Shown here: positions 30,196 through 38,502 of the stretch, in pieces
How positions within the stretch are numbered: the stretch's first letter is position 1
Layout: each line of letters opens with the position of its first letter
Program-made: the position numbers and the translations under genes
Origin: Nesterenkonia lacusekhoensis
Lineage (GTDB): Bacteria; Actinomycetota; Actinomycetes; Actinomycetales; Micrococcaceae
Assembly (NCBI RefSeq): GCF_017876395.1
Contig: NZ_JAGINX010000001.1
Span: 868,001-932,000 of the forward strand
DNA: 64,000 nucleotides
Direction of reading: 5' to 3'
The notes under the pieces: generated by a model
Database searches by the model: none
The model's input: the letters and a program-made list of their open reading frames with translations, nothing else
Told to the model about the DNA's origin: nothing

Positions 30196-31188
30196 TTGTC
30201 GGTCAATCCTCCGCAAGGCTCTGAGCAGCCGCAGCCTGAGTCGCGGCCCGTGAACACCCAGGGGGCAGTCGATCTGTCCTCTCTGGCGCCCGATCCCCAG
30301 GGAAGCCAGACTCCTGCTCCGGGCGGTCCCTCGGCCGCCCCCGCTTCGTCGCAGTCCGGCGGCGGGGCGGACAGCTGGGTGATCTCAGTCTCGCCTCAGG
30401 AGCTGCAGCAGGTCGTCCAGCTCTCGGCCCAGGTGCCGGTGATCGTGCTGATCCACGGCACCGACTCCGACTCCGAGCGCATGCGCACCGCCCTGGAGGA
30501 CCTGGTGGACGCCCAGCAGGGCCGCGTCCTCATGGCCGAGATCGATGCGTCCAGCCCGGAGATGGCTCAGGCCCAGGGAGCCGATCAGGTCCCGGTGGCC
30601 ACAGCCTTCATCGGCGGGCGCCCGGTGGGCGAGTTCGACAAGTCGGTGCCTCAGGAGCAGCTGGGTCAGCTGGTCTCCCAGATGGTCCAGCTGGCCACTC
30701 AGAACGGCATGACGCAGGCTCTGCCGCCGCAGTCCAAGCGTGCCGGCGGGGCGGCCGAGGAGGCAGAGCAGGAACTGCCGCCGCTGCACCAGAAGGCCCA
30801 CGACGCCCTCGAGCAGGGAGACCTCGACGCCGCCCAGGCCGCCTACGAGGAGGCCATCCGCGAGAAGCCAGGGGATGAGGACGCCAAGCTGGGTCTGGCA
30901 CAGGTTCAGCTGATGAAGCGGACCTCCGGTGTGGACCTCAACGACGTCCGGCAGAAGGCCGCGCAGAACCCCGACGACCCCCAGGCCCAGACCGCAGTGG
31001 CCGATGTCGATGTCCTCGGCGGCCACGTGGAGGATGCGTTCTCCCGTCTGGTGAAGTTCATCCAGCTGCACCAGGGCGACGAGCGCGAGACGGTCCGAGC
31101 CCACCTGGTGGAGCTCTACTCGGTGGTGGGAGACAGCGATCCCCGGGTCCAGGCCTCCCGGAAGCAGCTGGCCCGCGCCCTGTTCTGA
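30196..31188 (+). CDS. YbbN-like thioredoxin/TPR co-chaperone lacking CXXC
   Basis: A 330-residue cytosolic protein. After a Pro/Gln-rich tail (residues 1-55) comes a thioredoxin-like domain (VPVIVLIHGTDSDSERMRTALEDLV, then VPVATAFIGGRPVGEF) in which the redox CXXC is replaced by GTDSDS, so it cannot act as a disulfide reductase. TPR-like helices follow from about residue 190 (HQKAHDALEQGDLDAAQAAY). This matches the YbbN/CnoX family of chaperone-like holdases. The TTG start has GAGAGGTG upstream. It lies 27 nt after the acidic membrane protein, probably in one transcript. Confidence 0.85.
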   Translation: MSVNPPQGSEQPQPESRPVNTQGAVDLSSLAPDPQGSQTPAPGGPSAAPASSQSGGGADSWVISVSPQELQQVVQLSAQVPVIVLIHGTDSDSERMRTALEDLVDAQQGRVLMAEIDASSPEMAQAQGADQVPVATAFIGGRPVGEFDKSVPQEQLGQLVSQMVQLATQNGMTQALPPQSKRAGGAAEEAEQELPPLHQKAHDALEQGDLDAAQAAYEEAIREKPGDEDAKLGLAQVQLMKRTSGVDLNDVRQKAAQNPDDPQAQTAVADVDVLGGHVEDAFSRLVKFIQLHQGDERETVRAHLVELYSVVGDSDPRVQASRKQLARALF

Positions 31189-31256
31189 GTTCGGCATCCA
31201 GTCCTGCGTTCCGGTTCCAGTCCTGCGCCGCGTTTCCAGGGATCAGCGCCCACAGC

Positions 31257-31262
31257 TAGTGT
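31257..31262 (+). promoter_or_regulatory. -10 element TAGTGT of a likely leaderless ABC ATPase transcript
   Basis: TAGTGT ends 6 nt before the ATG at 31269. TTTCCA at 31233-31238, 18 bp upstream, is a fair -35 match. Confidence 0.55.
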
Positions 31263-31268
31263 GAGGGC

Positions 31269-32024
31269 ATGGACACCCCTGCACTGAGGCTCGACGGTCT
31301 GACCAAGCGTTACGGAGGCCGGCCCGCGGTCGCGGACCTGTCCCTCGAGGTGCCGCGCGGCTCGTTCTACGGCTTCGTCGGCCCCAACGGGGCGGGCAAG
31401 ACCACTACGCTCTCCATGGCCACCGGTCTGCTCAGGCCCGACGCCGGCCGCGCGCTGGTCAGCGGCATCGATGTCTGGCAGGACCCCATCGCAGCCAAGC
31501 GGGCCATGGGTGTGCTGGCCGACGGCGTGCTGCTCTTCGACAAGCTCACCGGTGAACAGCTGGTGACCTACGCCGGACTGCTGCGCGGCATGGACCGGGG
31601 CACCGTCGCTGAACGCGCCGAGGACCTGCTGCGGGTGCTCAGCCTGGAGGAGGATGCCGGCAAGCCGGTGGCCGACTACTCGGCCGGTATGACCAAGAAG
31701 ATCGCCTTGGCCTCTGCCATGGTCCACGCCCCGGAGCTGCTGGTCCTCGATGAGCCCTTCGAAGCGGTCGACCCGGTCTCAGCCCGGACCATCCGTGGGC
31801 TGTTGGACAGCTTCGTCGCCTCCGGCGGCACCGTCATCGTCTCCAGCCACGTGATGGACCTGGTCCAGCGCATGTGCAGCCACGTGGGCATCATCGCTGA
31901 GGGCCGTCTGGTGGCTGCCGGCACGGTGGAGGAGGTCCGGGCCGGTCAGGACCTGGAGTCCCGGTTCGTGGAGCTCGTCGGCCTTGAGGGCGGGGGAGAG
32001 GAGCTGACTTGGCTGCGACTCTGA
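31269..32024 (+). CDS. ABC transporter ATP-binding protein
   Basis: A 251-residue ABC ATPase of the ABC-2-type exporter group. Walker A is GPNGAGKTTT near residue 39. The signature is the divergent YSAGMTKKIALA near residue 138 in place of LSGGQ. Walker B is LLVLDEPFEAVD near residue 158, and the switch His lies in VIVSSHVMDL near residue 197. It overlaps the permease gene by 16 nt, so both form one transporter. Substrate unknown. Confidence 0.93.
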   Translation: MDTPALRLDGLTKRYGGRPAVADLSLEVPRGSFYGFVGPNGAGKTTTLSMATGLLRPDAGRALVSGIDVWQDPIAAKRAMGVLADGVLLFDKLTGEQLVTYAGLLRGMDRGTVAERAEDLLRVLSLEEDAGKPVADYSAGMTKKIALASAMVHAPELLVLDEPFEAVDPVSARTIRGLLDSFVASGGTVIVSSHVMDLVQRMCSHVGIIAEGRLVAAGTVEEVRAGQDLESRFVELVGLEGGGEELTWLRL

Positions 32025-33589
32025 TCCGGCTGAAGCTGCAGCTGATGGCCAATGACTTCACCCGCTCGGTCTGGACCATCCTCGGCACGCTGCTGGTGCT
32101 GATCTACGGGCTGGGCATGGCCACGATGCTGATGGTCGTCCAGGTGCAGGTGGGCCGCGGCCTCGAACCCGTCCAGTCGCTGCTGACCTTCTCGGCCCTG
32201 ACGGGAGCTGCGGCCATGCTCCTGTGGACGCTCGTCCCGCTGTTCGTCTCCGGCGGGGACTCTCTGATGGATCCCCGCCGCTTGATCACCTATGCGGTGC
32301 CGCGCCGCTCTCTGATCGCCGGACTGGTCGTCGCAGCGCTGATCTCAGTGGGCTCGGTGATCACTCTGATGTGGTTGGTCGGACAGGTGCTGCTGTGGCG
32401 CTGGAATCCGGGTGCGCTGGCGACGTCGCTGCTCAGCCTGCCGCTGCTGCTGCTGACCTATTCCATGGTCGCTCAGGCGATCACCACGGCGATGAGCGCC
32501 TGGTTCGCAGGCCGGAGGTCACGGGACGTGCTCGCGCTGCTGAGCGTGGCCGTCGCCGTCGGCGCCGCACCGATCGTCATGTCGATCACCAGCGCCTTCG
32601 AGAGTCTGGGCGAGGCTCTGCCGAGGATCGCTGAGGTCCTCAGCTACACCCCGCTGGCGGCTGGACCCGCCCTGCCGGCGGCGGTGGCTGAGGGCGACCT
32701 GGTCGGCACCGCGGTCCGTGCCGTGGTGCTGCTGGCCACCGCAGCGGCGGCGTTGGCGGTGATCCGGGCCGGGATGGTCACCATCACCGAACGGCCGGTC
32801 TCCGCGCCCCGCACCCGGACTGCTCGGCGCGGCGCGATCGGCCTGTTCGCCTGGGCTCCGTCGGCGCCGTGGGGCGCAGTGGCAGCACGCTGCCTGACCT
32901 ATTGGTTCAGGGACCCGCGCTACGGCGCCTCGCTGATCATCGTGCCCGTGCTGGCCGTGGTGGGCATCGTGATGTCCGCCCAACTCGGTGACGCTTGGAT
33001 GCTGCTGGGCCTGGGCCCGTTCGTGGCCTGGATGCTGGGCTTCGGGATCGCCGCGGATCTCTCCTATGACAGCACCGCCTTCGCTCAGCACGTCACTGCG
33101 GGGGTGCGAGGGCTGGATGACCGACTGGGACGCGCCGCAGCTGTGCTGGTCTTCGCCCTGCCGCTGACGCTGCTGGCCGCAGGGATCCCTGCGCTGCTGG
33201 CAGGCGGCGCGGCGACGGTGCTGGTCTGTCTCGGGCTGAGCCTGGGGATGCTGCTGGTCGGCGTCGGGATCTCCTCGGTGACCTCGGCGCGGCTGCTCTA
33301 CCCGGTGCCGCAGCCGGGGGAGAGCCCCTTCGCCACGCCTCAGGGCTCGGCCGGCCGATCCCTGATCGTGCAGTTCGCCTCCTGGCTGATCATGGTGGTG
33401 CTGATGATTCCTGAGCTGGTGCTGTGGATCGTGTGGCTGGTCACGTCCGGCACCTGGGCCGCGGCGACTCTGCTGGTCGTGGCGCTGGTCAAAGGACTGC
33501 TCGTGCTCTTCTGGGGCATCCGCAGCGGTGCCCGCACCTATGACCGCCGCTTTCCGGAGATCTATCAGCAGATCCGCACCTACGCGTAG
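32009..33589 (+). CDS. ABC-2-type transporter permease
   Basis: A 526-residue integral membrane protein with about twelve hydrophobic segments, which looks like two six-helix halves joined near residue 265 by a basic loop (ERPVSAPRTRTARRG). It is the membrane partner of the upstream ATPase. The gene starts with TTG 16 nt inside the ATPase gene, with GAGGAG 5 nt before it. Its stop codon TAG forms the first bases of the next gene's -10 element. Substrate unknown. Confidence 0.85.
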   Translation: MAATLIRLKLQLMANDFTRSVWTILGTLLVLIYGLGMATMLMVVQVQVGRGLEPVQSLLTFSALTGAAAMLLWTLVPLFVSGGDSLMDPRRLITYAVPRRSLIAGLVVAALISVGSVITLMWLVGQVLLWRWNPGALATSLLSLPLLLLTYSMVAQAITTAMSAWFAGRRSRDVLALLSVAVAVGAAPIVMSITSAFESLGEALPRIAEVLSYTPLAAGPALPAAVAEGDLVGTAVRAVVLLATAAAALAVIRAGMVTITERPVSAPRTRTARRGAIGLFAWAPSAPWGAVAARCLTYWFRDPRYGASLIIVPVLAVVGIVMSAQLGDAWMLLGLGPFVAWMLGFGIAADLSYDSTAFAQHVTAGVRGLDDRLGRAAAVLVFALPLTLLAAGIPALLAGGAATVLVCLGLSLGMLLVGVGISSVTSARLLYPVPQPGESPFATPQGSAGRSLIVQFASWLIMVVLMIPELVLWIVWLVTSGTWAAATLLVVALVKGLLVLFWGIRSGARTYDRRFPEIYQQIRTYA

Positions 33590-33592
33590 AAT
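33587..33592 (+). promoter_or_regulatory. -10 element TAGAAT overlapping the permease stop codon
   Basis: TAGAAT includes the TAG stop of the permease gene and ends 7 nt before the ATG at 33600. This suggests a leaderless transcript of the DUF3039 gene. Confidence 0.5.
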
Positions 33593-33599
33593 GGAGAAC

Positions 33600-33950
33600 A
33601 TGATGGCCGAACAGAATCCCTACATGCGCACTGCTGACCCAGCCTCTGCTCCTGCCGGCGGAGGGGCGGCCACCATTGAGCGGGAGACCGTCCAGCAGCC
33701 GGCTGATCCTGGTGACCACGAGCGGTTCGCGCACTACGTGAAGAAGGACAAGATCATGGAGTCCGCCCTGGAGGGCGGCGCCGTCGTCGCGCTCTGCGGC
33801 AAGGTCTGGACTCCCTCCCGGGACCCCGAGAAGTTCCCGGTCTGCCCGGAGTGCAAAGAGATCTATGAAGAGATGCAGGGCGGCGGAGACGGCGACGACT
33901 CCGGCAAGGGCGGCAAGCGCGGCGGCTTCTTCGGCTTCGGCCGCAGCTGA
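33600..33950 (+). CDS. DUF3039 zinc-ribbon protein
   Basis: A 116-residue protein of the actinobacterial DUF3039 family. HERFAHYVKKDKIMESALEGGAVVALCGKVW near residues 40-72 is the family core, and CGKVWTPSRDPEKFPVCPECKEIYEEM holds a single Cys plus a CPEC pair. The C-terminus is Gly/Lys-rich. The ATG at 33600 fits a leaderless start 7 nt after TAGAAT. The ATG at 33603 fits the GGAG at 33593. It lies 11 nt before the SF2 helicase gene, a pairing I recall from other actinobacteria. Function unknown. Confidence 0.85.
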   Translation: MMAEQNPYMRTADPASAPAGGGAATIERETVQQPADPGDHERFAHYVKKDKIMESALEGGAVVALCGKVWTPSRDPEKFPVCPECKEIYEEMQGGGDGDDSGKGGKRGGFFGFGRS

Positions 33951-33961
33951 ACCTGCCGCCT

Positions 33962-35776
33962 GTGACAGAGATCAACTCCTCTGCCGCTGAGGCAGAGACG
34001 CTCTTCGACGTCGGCACCGATGTCGGCTCATCGCTCCCACCGGTCTACCCGCACCGCGCGGCCCACGGCACTGCCGGCACGCTGCGCCAGTGGCAGCAGG
34101 AGGCTTTGGACCTCTACATCCGCAAGAGGCCCAAAGACTTCCTGACGGTGGCCACCCCGGGTGCGGGTAAGACCACCTTCGCGCTGCGTGTGGCCAAGAT
34201 GCTCGTGGAGTCCGGGGAGATCAACCGGATCTACGTCATCGCGCCCACAGACCACCTGAAGCGTCAGTGGGCCGATGCCGCGGCACGCGTGGGCCTGAAC
34301 ATCGATCCGAACTTCAAGAACTCCGACGGCCGACACGGTCAGCAGTTCATCGGTGTGGCGGTGACCTACGCCCAGGTGGCCAATAAGCCTGCCCTGCACC
34401 GGAACAAGACGGAGGCCGGGCGGACCTTCGTCATCTTCGACGAGATCCACCACGCCGGTGATTCGCTCTCCTGGGGCGACGGCGTCCGTGAGGCCTTCGA
34501 GCCCGCCGTGCGCCGTCTGGCGCTGACCGGTACACCGTTCCGCTCGGATACGGCACCGATCCCGTTCGTCGACTACGTGGAGGACGCCGACGGCGTGCGG
34601 CGCTCCAAGGCCGACTACTCCTACGGCTACGGCCCGGCCCTGACCGACCGCGTGGTCCGTCCGGTGGTCTTCATGGCCTACTCCGGAAACATGCGGTGGA
34701 GGACCTCCGCCGGTGAGGAGATGGAGGCCCAGCTCGGCGAGGCGGCCACCAAGGACATCACCAACCACGCCTGGCGCACTGCGCTGAACCCGGAGGGCGA
34801 GTGGATCCCCTCGGTGCTTGCAGCAGCGCATAAGCGCCTGCTGAAGGTCCGGGACAAGATCTCCGACGCCGGCGGCCTGGTCATCGCAACCGACCACGAG
34901 CACGCCCGCGCCTACGCGGATCAGCTGGACCGGCTCACCGGGCAGAAGACCACTGTGGTGCTCTCCGACGACAAGGGCGCCTCGGACAGGATCGAGGAGT
35001 TCTCCGAGGACGGCTCCAAGATGTGGATGGTGGCAGTCCGCATGGTCTCCGAGGGTGTGGACGTCCCACGGCTGTGTGTGGGTGTCTATGCGACCTCCAC
35101 CTCGACGCCGCTGTTCTTCGCTCAGGCGATCGGCCGTTTCGTGCGACTTCGGAAGAAGGCCGAGGTCGCCTCGGTCTTCCTGCCGTCGGTGCCGGTGCTG
35201 ATGGGCCTGGCCAACGAGATGGAGGAGGAGCGCGACCACGCCCTGGACGTGCCCAAGTCCGCCGTGGAGGAGGAGGCCGAGGAAGGTCTGGACGATGACC
35301 TCCTGGAGGAGGCCAATAAGGAGGACCGTGCCTCAGAGTCGCTGGCCCAGGGGGAGTTCTCCGCGCTGCACTCCAACGCCTCCTTCGACAAGGTCCTCTT
35401 CGACGGCGACGAGTTCGGCCTCGGCGGTGCTGTCGGTTCGGACGAGGAGATGGATTTTCTGGGGATCCCCGGGCTGCTGGAACCAGAGCAGGTCTCCACG
35501 CTGCTGCGCCAGCATCAGGCTGAGCAGCTCAAGCGTCAGCCCCGAGCGGCGGAGCAGAAGGCAGCTGATGTGGTGGATCACCGTCGGCTCAAGGACCTCA
35601 GGTCGCAGCTGAACAAGTCGGTCTCTGCGTATTCGGCCAAGACGGGGATGCACCAGGGGACCATCCACAACAAGCTGCGTGAGGCCTGCGGCGGCCCTGC
35701 CGTGCCTCAGGCCGATCAGGCGCAGCTGGAGCAGCGGCTGAAGAAGCTGCAGGGCTGGTTCGTCGGACAGCGCTAG
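33962..35776 (+). CDS. SF2 DEAD/DEAH-box helicase (XPB-like)
   Basis: A 604-residue superfamily 2 helicase. LRQWQQEALDLYI near residue 41 is a Q-like motif, Walker A is TPGAGKTT at residues 65-72, motif II is DEIHH near residue 160, and motif III-like LALTGTPFRSD lies near residue 180. Motif VI is FAQAIGRFVRLRKK near residue 383. An acidic linker follows, and the last 60 residues (SAYSAKTGMHQGTIHNKLRE) look like a helix-turn-helix. A GTG start with a poor ribosome-binding site, 11 nt after DUF3039, suggests coupling. Likely a DNA or RNA remodeller of unknown role. Confidence 0.9.
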   Translation: MTEINSSAAEAETLFDVGTDVGSSLPPVYPHRAAHGTAGTLRQWQQEALDLYIRKRPKDFLTVATPGAGKTTFALRVAKMLVESGEINRIYVIAPTDHLKRQWADAAARVGLNIDPNFKNSDGRHGQQFIGVAVTYAQVANKPALHRNKTEAGRTFVIFDEIHHAGDSLSWGDGVREAFEPAVRRLALTGTPFRSDTAPIPFVDYVEDADGVRRSKADYSYGYGPALTDRVVRPVVFMAYSGNMRWRTSAGEEMEAQLGEAATKDITNHAWRTALNPEGEWIPSVLAAAHKRLLKVRDKISDAGGLVIATDHEHARAYADQLDRLTGQKTTVVLSDDKGASDRIEEFSEDGSKMWMVAVRMVSEGVDVPRLCVGVYATSTSTPLFFAQAIGRFVRLRKKAEVASVFLPSVPVLMGLANEMEEERDHALDVPKSAVEEEAEEGLDDDLLEEANKEDRASESLAQGEFSALHSNASFDKVLFDGDEFGLGGAVGSDEEMDFLGIPGLLEPEQVSTLLRQHQAEQLKRQPRAAEQKAADVVDHRRLKDLRSQLNKSVSAYSAKTGMHQGTIHNKLREACGGPAVPQADQAQLEQRLKKLQGWFVGQR

Positions 35777-35784
35777 CTGGCTGA

Positions 35785-36159
35785 TCAGGCGCTGAGCTGC
35801 TCCACCGGCCAGCACAGACAGAACGGGTGGCCGGACGGTGAGGCGTAGACGTGGAAGTTCTCACCGCCGGCGGCCGGCTGCAGCAGCTCGGCGCCGTGGG
35901 CAAGCGCCTCCTCGTGGGCGGCGTCGATGTCGCTGACCCAGAGATCCAGGTGCGTGTCTGCCGGTTTGCCGGGCCACTGCGGCTCCACCCGGTGCCGCTG
36001 GGCCAGCTGGACGCCCACAGGAACAGTGCCGTCCGGGGCGCGGACGACCCGCCACTGGTGGTCGCCCTCACTGACCCCGTCGAAGAGCGCGGCCCAGAAT
36101 GCCGCCTCGAGCTGCACATCGGCTGCGTCGAAGGTGATGGTGCACCGGGTGATTTCCAT
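35785..36159 (-). CDS. VOC-superfamily (glyoxalase-like) protein
   Basis: A 124-residue protein made of two beta-alpha-beta-beta-beta modules. FDAADVQLEAAFWAALFD at the start and the HLDLWVSDIDAAHEEALAHGAELL plus FCLCWP segments are typical of the glyoxalase/bleomycin-resistance fold. Members bind metal and act on varied small molecules, so the substrate cannot be inferred. AGGAGCTGAC precedes the ATG. It lies 8 nt downstream of pncA, probably in the same transcript, and its stop faces the helicase stop. Confidence 0.82.
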   Translation of the reverse strand: MEITRCTITFDAADVQLEAAFWAALFDGVSEGDHQWRVVRAPDGTVPVGVQLAQRHRVEPQWPGKPADTHLDLWVSDIDAAHEEALAHGAELLQPAAGGENFHVYASPSGHPFCLCWPVEQLSA

Positions 36160-36167
36160 GTCAGCTC

Positions 36168-36812
36168 CTAGATCTCCTCGAGCGAGATGACCTCGACGTC
36201 GGCCTCGGCGAACTCGTCGTAGGTCTGATGCACCGCGTCCTCGTCCACCCCTGCGGTCAGTTCGCGGATCACTCGGACGCGGTAGTCGTTCTCCACCGCA
36301 TCCAGCACTGTGGCGCGCACGCAGTGGTCGGTGGCCAGTCCCACGATGGTCAGGGCGTCGATCTGATGGTCCTGCAGCCAGAGGTGCAGGTCCTGGGCAT
36401 CCTCCTCGACGGCGTCGGCCGGTTCGACTCGGATGCCCTTCTCGCCTTCGAGGCTGCCGACCTTCTCCGGATCGCCCTGCAGGCCTTCGAAGCCGGAGTA
36501 GCCCGAGGAGTAGAGCCCCTTGAGGAAGCGGGCGTCGACGTGCTCGGTGTCGAGGTTCTCGTGCAGTTCGGCCCCGGGGGTCCCGGCCACGCAGTGCACC
36601 GGCCAGGTGGACCGGTAGTCCGGGTCCTCGGAGAAGTGGGTCCCCGGGTCGATGTGCCAGTCCTGGGTGGTGACCACGGCGTCGAAGTCCGCGGAGTTCT
36701 CCTCCAAAAATTCGCTGATGTCTGCTGCGACCTGGGCGCCGCCGGCCACAGCGAGCGAGCCCCCTTCGCAGAAGTCGTTCTGGACGTCGACGATGATCAG
36801 TGCCTCACTCAT
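36168..36812 (-). CDS. pncA: Nicotinamidase (isochorismatase family)
   Basis: A 214-residue hydrolase that converts nicotinamide to nicotinate for NAD salvage. The catalytic triad is visible as Asp9 (VDVQNDFCEGG), the Lys in DARFLKGLY and the Cys in GLATDHCVRATVL. TQDWHIDPGTHFS and WPVHCVAGTPGAEL carry the metal ligands and substrate loop. The enzyme feeds the product of pncB immediately upstream. A TAGACT -10 ends 6 nt before the ATG, so pncA probably has its own leaderless promoter. Confidence 0.93.
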   Translation of the reverse strand: MSEALIIVDVQNDFCEGGSLAVAGGAQVAADISEFLEENSADFDAVVTTQDWHIDPGTHFSEDPDYRSTWPVHCVAGTPGAELHENLDTEHVDARFLKGLYSSGYSGFEGLQGDPEKVGSLEGEKGIRVEPADAVEEDAQDLHLWLQDHQIDALTIVGLATDHCVRATVLDAVENDYRVRVIRELTAGVDEDAVHQTYDEFAEADVEVISLEEI

Positions 36813-36818
36813 GGCTCC

Positions 36819-36824
36819 AGTCTA
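36819..36824 (-). promoter_or_regulatory. -10 element TAGACT of a likely leaderless pncA transcript
   Basis: On the minus strand TAGACT ends 6 nt before the pncA ATG, inside the 40-bp pncB-pncA gap. A GGAG lies within the spacer but only 2 nt from the ATG, too close for normal initiation. Confidence 0.5.
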
Positions 36825-36852
36825 CGGAAGGTGCAGGGGCGCCGCCGAGGTC

Positions 36853-38178
36853 TCAGGCGAAGATGGTCGGGATGACCGCTTCACCCTCCTGCAGCCGCTG
36901 CGCCGCGGCCGGCAGCTCCGTCACCGAATCGCGGTGCCGCTGGGCGGCGCGGCGGACACCCTCAGCACCGGTGTGCCCGGGCTGGACCTGGCCGTCGAGC
37001 ACCAGGGGGACCATGAGCTCCCGCGTGCGCTGATCCGGAGAGGTGGGCAGTTCGCCCAGGCCGACGAGTTCGGCGTCGGCCCGGCCCTGGGCGTCATAGC
37101 GCCGGGCAGCCTGTTTGGCCCCGCCCACAGATTCCTTGCCGGAGGAGCTCTTGCGCACTCGGACCGGGGTGCCGGCGTCGTCGGTGCGTTCCACCAGCTT
37201 GTAGACCATCGAGGCGGTCGGAGCGCCGGAGCCGGTGACCAGCTTGGTGCCCACTCCGTAGGAGTCCACCGGCGCCGACTGCAGACGGGCGATGGCGTGC
37301 TCGTCCAAATCGGAGGAGACGATGATCTGGGTGGAGGTGTTGCCCAATGAGTCGAGCTGGCGACGGACCTCATGGGCCTGTTCCACGAGGTCTCCGGAGT
37401 CGAGCCGCACTGCGCCCAGCTCCGGGCCTGCGATCTCCACGGCCTTGTTGACCGCGGCCTCGACGTCATAGGTGTCCACCAGCAGCGTGGTGCCGGGCCC
37501 GAAGGCCTCCACCTGCGCGCGGAAGGCCTCCTCCTCCGAATCATGCAGCAGCGTGAAGGCATGGGCGGCGGTGCCCAAGGTCCCCAGCTCCCACCGGCGG
37601 CCCGCCTCCAGGTTGGACGTGGCGGCGAAGCCGGCGACGGCGGCGGCGCGGGCTCCGGCCACCGCGCTCATCTCCTGGGTGCGCCGGGAGCCCATCTCCA
37701 CGCAGGGACGCTCCCCGGCGGCCACCGTCATCCGGGAGGCGGCCGAGGCGATGGCGGTGTCGTGGTTGAGCACCGAGAGGATGAAGGTCTCCAGCAGGCA
37801 GGCCTCGGCGAAGCTCGCCTCCACGCGCAGCACCGGAGAGTGCGGCAGGTAGACCTCGCCCTCGGGGTAGCCCCACATGCTGCCGGAGAAGCGGTAGTCG
37901 CGCAGGAACTCGAGGGTCTGTTCGCCTACGATCTTCCGTGAGGCCAGCCAGTCCAGCTCGGGGCCGCCGAATCGGAACTGTTCGAGGCCTTCGAGCATGC
38001 GTCCGGTGCCTGCGACCACTCCGTAGCGGCGGCCTCGGGGCAGGCTGCGGGCGAAGACTTCGAAGACGCACCGGCGATGTGCCGCGCCGGAGGCCAGGCC
38101 GGCTTCGACCATGGTCAGCTCGTACTGGTCGGTCAGCAGTGCAGTGGAGCTCACGGGGGCAGAGGATTCGTGTGTCAC
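36853..38178 (-). CDS. pncB: Nicotinate phosphoribosyltransferase
   Basis: A 441-residue enzyme that joins nicotinate and PRPP to make nicotinate mononucleotide, using ATP. TALLTDQYELTMVEAGL near residue 12 is the family start. GTAAHAFTLLHDSEEEAF holds the phosphorylatable histidine region near residue 205, VRLDSGDLVEQAHEVR the PRPP site near residue 255, and IIVSSDLDEHAI and YGVGTKLVTG follow. The GTG at 38178 lies 7 nt after a TACGCT element. GGAGG is only 2 nt away, so the start is best explained as leaderless. It is divergent from clpS. Confidence 0.93.
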   Translation of the reverse strand: MTHESSAPVSSTALLTDQYELTMVEAGLASGAAHRRCVFEVFARSLPRGRRYGVVAGTGRMLEGLEQFRFGGPELDWLASRKIVGEQTLEFLRDYRFSGSMWGYPEGEVYLPHSPVLRVEASFAEACLLETFILSVLNHDTAIASAASRMTVAAGERPCVEMGSRRTQEMSAVAGARAAAVAGFAATSNLEAGRRWELGTLGTAAHAFTLLHDSEEEAFRAQVEAFGPGTTLLVDTYDVEAAVNKAVEIAGPELGAVRLDSGDLVEQAHEVRRQLDSLGNTSTQIIVSSDLDEHAIARLQSAPVDSYGVGTKLVTGSGAPTASMVYKLVERTDDAGTPVRVRKSSSGKESVGGAKQAARRYDAQGRADAELVGLGELPTSPDQRTRELMVPLVLDGQVQPGHTGAEGVRRAAQRHRDSVTELPAAAQRLQEGEAVIPTIFA

Positions 38179-38185
38179 AGCCTCC

Positions 38186-38195
38186 AGCGTAGAAT
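38186..38195. promoter_or_regulatory. Overlapping divergent -10 elements of pncB and clpS
   Basis: The 24-bp gap holds TAGAAT on the plus strand (38190-38195), 7 nt before the clpS ATG. It also holds TACGCT on the minus strand (38191-38186), 7 nt before the pncB GTG. They share two base pairs, so polymerase cannot occupy both at once. No clear -35 is visible on either side. Confidence 0.5.
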
Positions 38196-38202
38196 ATCGG
38201 CC

Positions 38203-38502
38203 ATGAGTTCCGTTCAGGGATCCACGCTCACCCGTGAAGAGACTGACCTCAGCACCCGGTCCCTCCAGCAGCGCCCGTACCAGGTGGTGGTCTGGAACGA
38301 CCCGGTGAATCTGATGTCCTACGTCAGCTGGGTCTTCCGCTCCTACTTCGGTCACTCCGAGGCGCGCGCCCACGAACTCATGCTGCAGGTCCACCATGAG
38401 GGCCGGGCCGTGGTCGCCGGCGGCGCGCGTGAGAAGGCCGAGCGCGATGTGACCGCCATGCATCAGTACGGCCTGCAGGCCACGCTCGAGGAATCCGAGT
38501 AG
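38203..38502 (+). CDS. clpS: ATP-dependent Clp protease adaptor ClpS
   Basis: A 99-residue N-recognin that delivers N-degron substrates to a Clp ATPase, in actinobacteria ClpC1. The core begins PYQVVVWNDPVNLMSYVSWVFRSYFG, with the WNDPVN substrate-pocket motif near residue 30, and continues LMLQVHHEGRAVVAGGAREKAE. The 25-residue N-terminal tail is flexible. The ATG lies 7 nt after TAGAAT, without a Shine-Dalgarno. It opens the conserved clpS-DUF2017-murI cluster and overlaps DUF2017 by one base. Confidence 0.95.
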   Translation: MSSVQGSTLTREETDLSTRSLQQRPYQVVVWNDPVNLMSYVSWVFRSYFGHSEARAHELMLQVHHEGRAVVAGGAREKAERDVTAMHQYGLQATLEESE

